DNA of 64,000 bases, taken from the NCBI GenBank assembly GCA_023078685.1, contig JALGAS010000002.1, forward strand, positions 620,001 to 684,000, given 5' to 3'. A program made the position numbers and the translations under genes. Positions 38,901 through 49,046 of this stretch are shown here, piece by piece. This stretch comes from Neopestalotiopsis rosae. Lineage: Eukaryota > Ascomycota > Sordariomycetes > Amphisphaeriales > Sporocadaceae. The notes beneath the pieces are model-generated. The model had not been told where the DNA came from and ran no database searches. It saw only the letters and a list, made by a program, of their open reading frames with translations. How positions within the stretch are numbered: the stretch's first letter is position 1; every line of letters begins with the position of its first letter.

Positions 38901-40837
38901 AGACCGAGAGGCAGACAGAGAGAGAGGAAAAGGTTACGCTTGGCCTGGCTTGGCTTCCCGGCATCGTCCTCATCATCGTGTTCAGCAAGGACCCGTACTG
39001 AGTTTCGGAGACTATCAAGCGGCAAGTCAGTCCAGTGCTGACTGCATAACACGTTAGAGGGTTCAATGTTCCTCAATAGCCTGTATCCCACGAGGTACCT
39101 CTACAGAGTAAGAGGATCGGTATGCTTCCTATGTATGTATGTGTGTGTGGATGACAAAGACGGTGTTGTTACACTTTGAGCATCCTACCTCATGCGCCGT
39201 AATATGCTTCCCTCCAATCCATTCATCCTCCTTTGGCCACGGGCTTTAGGGGCAACAATCTCCAGCCATTAGGAGTTAGGCAAGTAAAGTGTTGGAAACC
39301 TGCTACGTCCGAACTAGGTAGCGATGTTCATTCCGGGGGGGTTATGGGGGTTTTACTATGTATGGGGGTCCAACGGGTTTTGCTCTCTGCATGGGGAATC
39401 GTCTTGTTGCAATGGGGAAGCGGTACCAAAATCCATACATATGCAAGAAGAGACACGAAAATAACGAAAGCGAAAAAGCAAAAAAAGAGCATGTACTAAG
39501 AATTTTGTGGAACCGCCCTGTTCTAGAGCAGCGAAATGTCGAAAATGGCATGGCCATGGTGCGGTGCGGTCCAAGCATCGATCCACCTGGATTGCGAATC
39601 TGCACGATTGACTTTTGACGCTGGGACACATGGCCCAATCGACTACTAGCACTAACTCTTTACCACAACGACTAGAACTTAGAATTCCATTCTATTTCCA
39701 GTGTCGTGCATCTTGGTTGTTGCCACGCGAGGCAGGCCAATTGGGAAAAGAAGAAAAAAGCTTGGCCGATCGAGGACATACTACAGTATTAGAGAGTCAT
39801 TAGTGGGTGAGTTGGACAAACCACGAGGTGCATTGAAAAGTGATGGATCAGTACTGGGTGCACAGTATTCTTAGGGTCCAGGCGGCGCACGAGGAGATGT
39901 TACATACAACCTTGGAACAACAAACACTTGACAACCACTACGAACTGTACTATTACTATGTACAGTATTCCTGTCCTGTCCTGTCTGGTCCTTGTGCCTT
40001 ATGGTCTGTCTACCTTACCCCGCCCCGCAACCAACCCGAGGAGCTGGAACTTGACTCCAAAAGTGGTTTGTCAAAGTGTCATGGTCCCTTGGAGCAACTG
40101 AAATACCACCGGCTTGGCAACACACACCCTCTCAAGCCTCTCTTCTCTAACCCAGTCCTGTCTAATAGAACCACTGACTGGCTCATGTTGCCTTGGACTC
40201 GCCTTTCTCCGACTGGACACTAACACACTGCTACGCCGCGTTTGTACAATCTTTCGGCCCACGAGGCCGGCTCCCTGCCTACATTGGCACTACAATACCA
40301 CTACCACGGTCCATACCCATGATACGTAGTACGTGAGGCTAATGTATGTACGTGTGAACCAAGCGCGCTGTCTGTGCCGATTTATTTACATGGTATACCA
40401 CGTATGTACTGTAATGCAACTAATGGAACTCGTCCAAAAAAGTAAAAAAAAAATACATAGTAGTCAGGCGACGTGCCCAGCGTACCAGCCCGTCGGGTCA
40501 TCGTGAACCAAGAAAAGCAACAGAAGAAATGCACGGGTCATTGGGGGAGGGGTTTGAAAAGGTGAGAAGGCAATTTAACCTTCTTTTCGAGTGTTACCAA
40601 TGAAGGCGGCAAGAAAGAGAAAAATCAAGTGGTGGTCCTTCCCCAACCACACGCGCTCACACATTACACATGATATACAGCCTTTAGTTCAGGTCAATCT
40701 CGTAGGCATCATTGTTGAATTACAGTGAGTCAGTCGGTGGCCCAATACGAATACAAGTCACTTGTCCTTCCGGATCGGTATTCATTAATAAAATGAGAGA
40801 AAGGCAAGCCTGTCTCGATTCTTTCTCTCCGAGTGTG

Positions 40838-40855
40838 ACACACACACACACACAC
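40838..40855. repeat. (AC)n microsatellite
   Basis: About nine AC dinucleotides in a row, followed by a looser CACACA stretch near 40863. Simple sequence repeat in gene-free DNA. Confidence 0.85.
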
Positions 40856-42645
40856 GCCCACTCACACACTTGCAGAGTACACATATCCCATCAAGCTTTT
40901 GAATGGGATTTTCTTTTTCCCTTTTCCCCTTCTTCCTCTTGCCGGAAGCTCAATGTTTCATTTCGGCAGCACACCGCTTTTGCCCCAGCATGAGCTTCAG
41001 ACTTATTTTTCTCTGGCCTGGTCCTCCCCCAGCAAAAGTGGCGCCTGTCATTGAATTTAGTATCCACTATTCCACTACCATCTATTCGTCTGCTCTCCTT
41101 TTGCGCCGCATGAGAGGCTCGACTATTGTTTACATCCTATTGCTTGCATTATATTCCCTTACCATTGCCATATCCATTGCCGACTATAAGCCGGGCTTCC
41201 TTGCCAAAACTTTTAGTATTGGATCAAAGTCTCTGCAAACTATGTTCTCGAATAACTAACTAGCCTCGGCCCCCATTGTTTAGGGTAGTCGTCGCGTACC
41301 GAAAAAGATCTTCCAGAGTGGATACAAAGTCTCTTCTTCTGTTTTTTGACATTGCGGTCGAGATCTCACACTATCTTTCAAGTAGAGGGAAAACTCTGCC
41401 CCAGTATTAAATCGGCTCGGTAAACTCACCCAAGGACCCAAAAGACTAGTAAATACTCTGGAGACAAAAGACAGGAAACCCACTTAATAAGGAGGCTCCA
41501 GTATATACGGAATAAGCGATCTTGACTAATCAATTTAGAGTACGAGGAGACCCATAAGTCGACTTCCTGAATTCGCCATGATATAACCCGAACCATAAAG
41601 CAAAACGACAGGAAATCCGTCCGTCCCATAGATTTGGGTCAATGGTGTTGAGAAATAATTTTTCATCAAAGGACAGACACCCGAAGAATAGCTGGAACGA
41701 AAAAGACTAGGAATCTCAGACCTACATTGACCGAATCCCAGTACCCAATTCCCTGGTTGTTCCGTGTTCCAGACGAAAAAGGCGCACGGGCTGAGCAAAG
41801 CTAGGAATGGGGGTCGATATCCCGTTCTCCCTAGAGTCGGCAGACGCAAATGCATCAGAAAAATGTTCCTGTTTTTATTCTCTTCCACCTGGGCATTTCC
41901 AGCTTATCAGAAGGAAAAGAAAAAGGTCTCAAAGTTTTTTTTGTTTGAATCCAATCTGCATTGCTGCATGCATCGACCTTTTTCTTCTTTGACTTTGCTG
42001 CGTTTCAACCCACGATAACGTACATATGCAAAGGTCTAGAAGGTCCCTGCATGGGCATGGATCAATCACTGTAGGGGTCAAGGAGCTCTTTCGCGAAAAA
42101 ACACCAAACGCGGCCCCTGAACGAGTTTCATGTGATGTTTTGCAGGAATCTGTATTCCAAGCAGAGAGAAGGGGGAGTGGTGTTTGCAGTATTTGGTAAC
42201 AGAGTAGATAGTTTCCTTTTCTTCAAAAGAAATCGCGTACAAGACCTGAAAGTGATTTTTGCCATTGTTCGGAAGTAAAAGACTTGGCGCATAATGATGA
42301 CTATACGCTCTGCGATATCGCTTTTGGCAGTTGCAAGCTGCTGCTGCTGCTGCATCTCTTTGCATTCATCAACTCAAGCCAAGACATTGCCTGACAGCTC
42401 AGGTCTCTATGCCACGCCGCTTTTTCGACCACGAACATGTCTCGTCGTGAGTAATTCTGTATATGGTGCAATGAGCTGCATCGACTAGTTTGAGCAATAC
42501 AACCGGTACTCACATTACTGCTACTATAGAACTCTTCCATTAGAAATGAGTCGGCGAGCATTCTTGTCCAAGACGACGTTCATCTCTTGGAAAGAGTGAT
42601 TTTTGACGTACAAGGTATTTTGATCTGAATGCCACTCGCATAATC

Positions 42646-43710
42646 ATGCCATCTGACGTACATGGACTTATACGACATATAGATGAACTGTCTCCAGACC
42701 CAGCCGAGTCAACACTCTCACCACCACCTTCATCATGGGAAATCCGACCATCGCCCGGAAAGGGCCTCGGTGTCTTTGCCACGAGCCCCATCCGCACGGG
42801 TCAGCGCATCATGGTAGAGGCGCCCCTGTTCGCCATCACGCCCCCCGAGTTCGTGCCGGGCAGGGGCTACGAGCTCGCGGCCATGAAGGCTTCGGTCGAC
42901 GCCGCCGTGGGCGCGCTGAGCCCGGCGGACCGCGATATGTTTCATGCGTGTCACGCTCATTATTTGCCAGGTGAAGCAGAGGCAGCAGGAGCCGCCGCCG
43001 CCGCCGAGGGTGAGACTACTGGGACAGATGCAGAAGATGACAGTGACAAGAACAACATGATCATATTCCGCAGCAACGCCTACACCCTGACTGACGGCTC
43101 CGTGGCCATGTTTCCCCGCATCGCCCGCATCAACCACGCGTGCCGCCCCAACGCGGCCAACGTGTGGAGCGCGGACCCGACGAACCGGCGCGTCGTCTGG
43201 GCCGCGCGCGACATTGCCGCCGGCGAGGAGATCACCGTCACGTACGCGCCGCTGCTCAAGACGCGCGCCGAACGCCAGCGCCGCCTGGACGCGTACGGCT
43301 TTGTGTGCGACTGCGAGGCCTGCCGGGGCAAGGGTGACGGCGGTGACCACGACCACGAGCACGACCACGAGGCGGCATCGTGGACGGGTGATGACCGATC
43401 GCGGGTGCGCATGGGTCGGCTTCTGGCCGAGCTCGAGGAGAGGCTGGGGCGCGGCACCACGACGTCGGGTGCCGCCAACAAGCGACTCCTGCCCAAGGCC
43501 CTCGAGCTCGTGCGGATGCTGGAGGAGGAGCACTTGATGGATTATCTACCCAACGCCTACCACTTGGCCGCCGAGCTGGCCCGTCGCATGGGTGATTCCG
43601 ATGCTGCTATAACCTGGTCGGAAAAGGCGCTGCAATTGCACAAGTATGCAGATGAGAGATCACATGCTGCATTGAGCGAGCAGAGCTATCTTGACAGCCT
43701 TCGCTCATGA
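42646..43710 (+). CDS. SET-domain protein (SMYD/SETD5-like, without MYND finger)
   Basis: Putative lysine methyltransferase; substrate unknown. One exon, 354 residues. The SET core begins at about 36-46 (SPGKGLGVFAT), continues after a low-complexity Ala/Glu/Asp insertion (about 108-136), and reaches RINHACRPNAAN (161-172), GEEITVTY (193-200) and the post-SET cysteines CDCEAC (221-226). The catalytic-site Asn-His and Tyr residues are present. SMYD proteins split the SET core with a MYND zinc finger; here that position holds the acidic low-complexity insertion instead. A His/Asp-rich run (GDHDHEHDHE) follows the cysteine cluster and might bind metal. The C-terminal helices (AYHLAAELARRMGD) resemble TPR-like ends of the family. 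Its stop lies 51 bp from the stop of the convergent ABC-F gene. Confidence 0.88.
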   Translation: MPSDVHGLIRHIDELSPDPAESTLSPPPSSWEIRPSPGKGLGVFATSPIRTGQRIMVEAPLFAITPPEFVPGRGYELAAMKASVDAAVGALSPADRDMFHACHAHYLPGEAEAAGAAAAAEGETTGTDAEDDSDKNNMIIFRSNAYTLTDGSVAMFPRIARINHACRPNAANVWSADPTNRRVVWAARDIAAGEEITVTYAPLLKTRAERQRRLDAYGFVCDCEACRGKGDGGDHDHEHDHEAASWTGDDRSRVRMGRLLAELEERLGRGTTTSGAANKRLLPKALELVRMLEEEHLMDYLPNAYHLAAELARRMGDSDAAITWSEKALQLHKYADERSHAALSEQSYLDSLRS

Positions 43711-43761
43711 CAAGGATCACTGGAAATTTTGTTGGAGAGGGAAAAAAAAAAAAGTGTCTTT

Positions 43762-46288
43762 TCATAATGAGTTCACCAGCTTGCGTACCCGCTTCTCCAT
43801 GATATTCTCAAACTCCTGCACTCCGCCCTCGAGCCTGCAAAGCTCGCCAGTCTTGAGCCGATACACGACCCGCCGCCGCGGCGCCGCGTCGTCACCATCA
43901 TCGTCGGAAATGCCACCGTCTCCGCCACCATCCTCGTCGTCGTCGTCGACGAGACCCTCGACGACCCCGCGTGTGAACCATCGGTCGTGGCTGACGACCA
44001 CGACGGCGCCCTCCCACCCGCGCAGCGCCTCCCGCAGCGCCGTGACCGTCTCGTAGTCGAGGTGCGTCGTTGCCTCGTCGAGCACGAGGCAGTGCGGGCG
44101 CCTCCACAGCAGCCGTGCCATCTCCAGCCGGACGAGCTGCCCGCCCGACAGCCTGCAGATTGGCGTGTCCGACGCGACCCGGCCGGGCAGGCCCAGCGCG
44201 CCCATAAAGCCGCGGAGCTCGCCCTCATCCAGCTCGCCGGACACCTCTCTTGTCAGCAGGGCCAGGGATGTCAATGCCTGGTCTTGTCTGCCCATCTGCT
44301 GCAGCTTCTCGACGGCGTGCTGAGAGTAGTAACCCAGCCTGAGTCGAGGATGCATGGAAAATGTCCCCGATGTGGGTTTCGTCTCGTCCACGAGGAGTTT
44401 GATCAGTGTGGACTTTCCCCCTCCATTCAGTCCCAGTACTCCAATACGATCTCCCATGCTGACAGAAAGGGTAATGTCCTTTAAAACAAGAGGAGCAAGA
44501 GTCCTGCTACCTTTGGCAGTCGGATAGCGGAACGAGACCTTTTCCAGTGATAGTAGCGGCCCAGGGAAGCGCAAATCAGGAGGTGACGGAAGGAGGATGT
44601 GGACGGTCTTCTCATCTGGTGCCACTTCGACATCTGAACGACTGGTCAAGTGGTAGCCTTCCCGATCCCGATTCAGCTTGAAGCGACCGCCTTTGGCGTT
44701 GACCTCCATGCCGAATCGGTCGTCGAGCTTCTTTTGCCGGGACTTGGCCTGGCGAATTTTGTTTTGGTCGTCTTTGGCTTTTCCCTCCTTCATGTTCTTC
44801 TGAATAGTCTGCTGGATGTGCTCCTTTTGCTTATCCTTGGCCTCCTTCATCTTGGTCAGGTAGAGCTTCTTCTCGGCCTGGCTAGACTCGTACATTGGCA
44901 AGTCTCCGTGAAAGTAGATGAGACCCTTGTCCTTGACAATGAGCAGATCAGTGCAGAGCGAGGTGAAGTCGCGGTCGTGGGATACGAGGATCAGGGTTGG
45001 CGGATCAGGAGCGTCAGCCATGGACGTTAGATACTGCTGAAGCCACATGATGCCAAAAAGATCGAGAAAATTTGTCGGCTCGTCCAGAATCAAAATATCC
45101 GTGTCCTGCAAAAGTGCAGCAGCTAGAGCTGTTCGCATTTTCCATCCACCAGAGAGACTCGATACTGGTTTTTGCATGTATGCGTCTGTAAAGCCGAGAC
45201 CTGTGAGGATCTTCTTTGCTCGCGACTCTAACTCGGCCACCTTGGACGGCTCGAGCTGGAGCTCAAGTTCAGCCAACATATCTGCTGCCTCACTCGTCTC
45301 CCTGGCTAGAGCTTCTGGAGTAATGTCTTGATCTTTCTCTTGGTATCTAACGACCAGTTCACGTCAGTGTCTCTTGTGGTCAAATTTGGCACATTATACC
45401 AGATCCAAGACTTACACTGCCTCGAAAGCCTCCACCTCCTTTTCCATGGCAATTAGAGCTTTTCGCGCTTGCATGCCTCGGGCACCACTGCGGAGTCTTG
45501 CATCCTTGTCTTTGAGGAAGAGCTCCTTCTGAAGTCTCTCGTGTCGTACTTTGCGGAGGCCGCGCAGTGCGCCGTAGGCATGTGCGCTGTCTACTCCTCT
45601 GGACAAGACTGGACACATGGTTATTTGAAGTTCAAATTGAGAAACAGCCCGAGAAGCTGAGGAACCCACCATCTATCTCCTTTTGGAGCGCCTGACGTGC
45701 AGTGGCGCGCTCAATAACGTCTTCCAGAACACCTGGACCGTCTGAATTGCTATTGGCTCCTCCACTCTCACGGGTCTCAGTCGCGTTATTGCTTGCGTCT
45801 GTCTGTTGTAATATGGCAACTCTTGTTTCTTCGGGGATGCCGGGGATGAGTTTCTCTGCTATGGCCTTGAGCAGTGCTACGTAATTCATGTCAGTATTCG
45901 AAAGATAAGCCAAGCCACTAGCTTCCATATTCCTCAAGAGACCCTCGTTTCCTTTACTCACTCGACTTGCCCGTCCCGTTCCGGCCGACTAGAGCATACC
46001 TCTGGCCCGCCTTGAGCCTCAACTTTGCGTTGCTGAGGATCTCGATGCCCTGATTCTTGGACTTGCCCTTGCCCTTGGCGTCCGTCGCTCGGGGCCCCGC
46101 GCTGACGGTAATGTTGAGGCCTTCAACGTCGAGCTGGCAGCAAAAGTTATGATTAGTACACAGTTTGGGTGGAGATTTACTGCGAATGTCTAATTTACCT
46201 CACGATAGTTGGGGGTGATGATGTCGAATCGGGTCTGCTTTGAAGTGCACACAATCGTGGCGACCGACTCGGCTGCCATGGACGTCAT
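43762..46288 (-). CDS. ABC-F ATPase (GCN20/ABCF3-like)
   Basis: Soluble twin-ATPase ABC protein of the ribosome-associated ABC-F class; GCN20 activates Gcn2 in amino-acid starvation, but orthology here is not certain. Five exons, 46199..46288, 45962..46133, 45670..45876, 45416..45608 and 43762..45346, give 748 residues, near the Gcn20 length. The first P-loop GRNGTGKS is at about 80-87, the first signature is SSLSGGWKMR with LDEPTNFLD, and the second P-loop is GLNGGGKS with signature CRLSGGQLVRLEM. The inter-domain linker is Lys/Gln-rich and charged, as in ABC-F proteins. Deviations: the second Walker B region reads LDEATTHLD instead of the usual LDEPTNHLD, and a Gly/Asp-rich acidic loop is inserted after VVVVSHDRWF. 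Introns are 65, 85, 61 and 69 nt and all frames close. Confidence 0.9.
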
Positions 46289-46968
46289 TCTGTCGTCCGA
46301 GCTGATACGAGAATCTCTTTTCAGCTGCGCGATAACGAAAATAGGGAGGGATGTCTTGATCCTGTGATGGCGATTGCGACTGCGAGCAGCGTCGGACCAA
46401 AAAAAAGCAGAATTGAAATTTCCCTTCTACTCACATTTGTCAATTTGTCCGTGGATGATCAAGCATCATTAATATCAACGCTTCTCCTTTCCATTTGCCG
46501 CGCTTCTTTTATCCTTTCCATAACGTCCAGCCACAATTGTGCCGTCGCTGATTGGCGGGTTCAGAGTTGATTCAATATGATTCATTTTTAGGGCGTTCGT
46601 AGCTTCCCCTCCACACTTGTCCATACTTGACTCACGCCGAACAAGTCCTGCATAGTATTTTGTACAACTGGAAGAATGAATGGATGAAATGAACCATGGA
46701 ATAGCATCGTTTTTAGTCCATTGTCTGTTGTAATAAATGAATTGGCGAGCTGATGACACACGAGACAAAAGTCCTCTGCTGCCAATGCTGGAAAGTACCT
46801 TCTAGCGCTCAGATGCCAAAAATGCCTTGTTCGCAAAATCTAAGACGGAACCATGATGCTTCCCTTCTTAGATTGGTCAAAGGTGATCTCTATTGATCTA
46901 AGTATGTAGAATAGATCATGATAATGAACGAAAAGATGGAAAAGAAAGAAATTCGTATCTCATCATCC
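46289..46968. other. Spacer between ABC-F promoter and lipid-kinase 3' end
   Basis: A 680-bp same-strand gap. It holds the ABC-F leader and promoter and the lipid-kinase 3' UTR. Short frames at 46475-46836 lack motifs. Confidence 0.55.
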
Positions 46969-48546
46969 TCAACCCAGAATAGACGGGTGAACCAATAGTC
47001 GCAAGTGAGGCTTATCCTCCTTGGTCACCGTCATTGTGCCGCCCTGAGGGATCTCGACAATGGTGCCGTCGATGCACACCTTTCTCCAGCGCGGGTCCTC
47101 TTCCCGGGTGGTGACCTTGACCTGATGGACCGCGTCATAGCCGACCCGCTGCTCGGTCTGTCCGTCATCTGCCTCCCACGTCATGCCCACATGACTTCCA
47201 TTGTTGTAGGCCGCCATCATAATCTCCATGGTCTTTTCGGGCGACGTGGGCGCAAAGTGCACCAGCCGCAGCACGCCGTCCAGGGGCTCGCTCGCGGGCG
47301 AAATGGTAAAGGTCTTTTCGAGGTCCGACAGGGGCGTCGACAATATGTAGGCGTGCTTCTCCCGGTCGATGCTCGTCCGCGCGGTGCCGTCCGCCGACGT
47401 CAGCTCGACCGAGGCGCTGTACGCGTGGTTCTCCTTGAGCAGCTCGGCCGCCACCATCCGGAAGCGCTGGCTCCCGTGCTTGCGGTACTCGGGCGTGTCG
47501 CTCTCCCACACCAGCTGCGAGTGGAAGCCGTACGACGCCACAATGGCGCCGTAGAGGTGCGATACCGCGTCGGACTGTTCCTTGATCTCGCCTACCTCTT
47601 CTCCCTCTTTCTCTTGGGCGGTGGTGGTGACAGATGCTGCTCCTTCATCGGTACCGGCGACGGCGCCTGATGCCTTGTACACAATGGTACGCGAGCCGGC
47701 CGAGAAGTCGACCCGGAAGGACGGCAGCGGCCGCGACTCTCCGCGCAGCAGAGTGCGGAGGCCGAGGACGAGGGATGAAGGCCCCTGTTCGCCCGCTTTT
47801 GCGTATAGCGGCTTATGCACCGAGTGGAATAGCCCGTTGCCTGTCCCGAGCGGAAGCATGGCCACCAGAGGAAGCGATACTGCTGCTGCCGCATGTGATG
47901 ATGATGACATGAGTTGGTCATCACCAGTATTGTCGTGGTCGTCACCGGGGGCCTTGCCGTTGAGCAGCTCAATGGTACCGCCGTCGCCACTCAGCAAGAT
48001 GACGGTGTGCTGCAACAAGCTCGACGACGAGGATTCATCGTCGCTGCTGGCTTTTGCCGATATGTTCAAATCTCGTGCGAACCTCTGGATGCTCTGGGCG
48101 TCTTGTGTAACGAGCAGTGAGTAAGGGGTGCTGCCAGCGTTCCCCGAGTTGGCCAGAGATTGTCTTTCCGACAAGCCCAGTTCTTGGAGTAGAGGTTGTA
48201 GGACCAAATTATAAAATTTCAGCGCCAGACCGGTCCCTGAGCCGGTAGATACCACGACATGGACCTTTCTATCGGCTGCATCGTGCAGGTAGTCTGGTGG
48301 TGGCCCATTTAGTAGGAACTCTGCCAGTAGAGACTGTGGGACATGTTCAACTTGGCTTTTGAGGAGATGATATGCCTTTTGCTGATCATCCAGGTCCTCG
48401 GTGACACTGAACACATTATACAGTGGCCCCGATGCCGAGTCTTGTTTGCCAATGTAGATGATTTCATGTGTTGAGAATGGACTGGTTCGGTCTTCTGGCG
48501 CCGCCGTCTGACCAGCACTGGCTGTGGACTGGCCGTCGGTCGCCAT
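46969..48546 (-). CDS. Diacylglycerol/sphingosine kinase-like lipid kinase
   Basis: Contains a DAGK catalytic domain, so it probably phosphorylates a lipid such as diacylglycerol, ceramide or a long-chain base (inferred). One exon, 525 residues. Visible motifs are VVVSTGSGTGLALKFYN (about 97-113), the nucleotide-binding LLSGDGGTIELLNG (about 184-197) and LPLGTGNGLFHS (about 231-242). Two low-complexity insertions occur, Ser/Asp-rich at about 166-177 and Gly/Asp/Ser/Ala-rich at about 198-224. The C-terminal half (DGVLRLVHFAP, CIDGTIVEIPQGG) matches the second lobe. There is no membrane segment, C1 finger or signal peptide. The start at 48546 is the first ATG in frame. Codons are GC-rich. Confidence 0.85.
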   Translation of the reverse strand: MATDGQSTASAGQTAAPEDRTSPFSTHEIIYIGKQDSASGPLYNVFSVTEDLDDQQKAYHLLKSQVEHVPQSLLAEFLLNGPPPDYLHDAADRKVHVVVSTGSGTGLALKFYNLVLQPLLQELGLSERQSLANSGNAGSTPYSLLVTQDAQSIQRFARDLNISAKASSDDESSSSSLLQHTVILLSGDGGTIELLNGKAPGDDHDNTGDDQLMSSSSHAAAAVSLPLVAMLPLGTGNGLFHSVHKPLYAKAGEQGPSSLVLGLRTLLRGESRPLPSFRVDFSAGSRTIVYKASGAVAGTDEGAASVTTTAQEKEGEEVGEIKEQSDAVSHLYGAIVASYGFHSQLVWESDTPEYRKHGSQRFRMVAAELLKENHAYSASVELTSADGTARTSIDREKHAYILSTPLSDLEKTFTISPASEPLDGVLRLVHFAPTSPEKTMEIMMAAYNNGSHVGMTWEADDGQTEQRVGYDAVHQVKVTTREEDPRWRKVCIDGTIVEIPQGGTMTVTKEDKPHLRLLVHPSILG

Positions 48547-49046
48547 TTGTAATGAGCAGACCGGCTGCCTACCTAGGTACTAACTCAAGTATGGTCACTT
48601 TGGATACCTTGTGAAAAGACTAAAATTGGGGTAGAGACGTCAAAAGTCAAAGGAGAGCCGTCGATCCGTACGTGTGCGACTTTTGGGCCGACTTCAAATG
48701 CTGCTTACGAATCGTGCACGCGTGTGTTGTCATGTAATGAGTGCTCTGAGTCTTATGTCTGGTTCAATACATTTGGGAGCCTGAAAAGGCGTGCTTTCAC
48801 TATCGGCACCTCAGACCCACTTGGCACTTAGTCACATGAAGAAGTTGAGACGCGGGCAGTCTGCATGTAAGACACTAGAAATATGGAGAGACGAATGCGG
48901 TCTCCTGTATATGAGCATGATGACATTCATTGCAATATTACAGCTTCGAATAGGGTCGCCAATGGTTAATCATGTTTTTATTTTATTTTTCTTATTTCTT
49001 TTTTGCTTCTTGCTGAGCTGGGTATCTTTTGCCCCCTTGCGCTTCG
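48547..49046. other. Spacer between lipid kinase and TRM1
   Basis: A 500-bp same-strand gap. A TACCTAGGTA palindrome lies at about 48570-48579, close to the lipid-kinase start, and the TRM1 3' UTR lies at the other end. No gene seen. Confidence 0.55.

Larger units (their letters stand above)
35651..42645. other. 7.0-kb divergent gene-free region (hexose transporter / SET)
   Basis: The largest gap in the window. It includes a palindromic TACTCCGTA-type motif at 38526-38534, CTGTC pentamer repeats at about 39970-39985, an (AC)n tract at 40838-40855, and a string of overlapping minus-strand frames at 41280-41888. A CTG run at about 42340-42354 and a possible leader intron (gtgagt at 42447 to tatag at 42529) lie upstream of the SET gene. 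I found no conserved exon on either strand. Confidence 0.5.

Noticed and set aside
42294..42488. Short plus-strand frame with a signal-like Cys-rich start upstream of SET
   Set aside because: The Cys/Ser run is produced by a CTG repeat; no splice joins it in frame to the SET exon.
42733..43533. 266-codon minus-strand frame
   Set aside because: Antisense to the SET gene; no conserved motif, and GC-rich codons produce long shadow frames.
47005..47670. 221-codon plus-strand frame
   Set aside because: Antisense shadow within the lipid-kinase gene.
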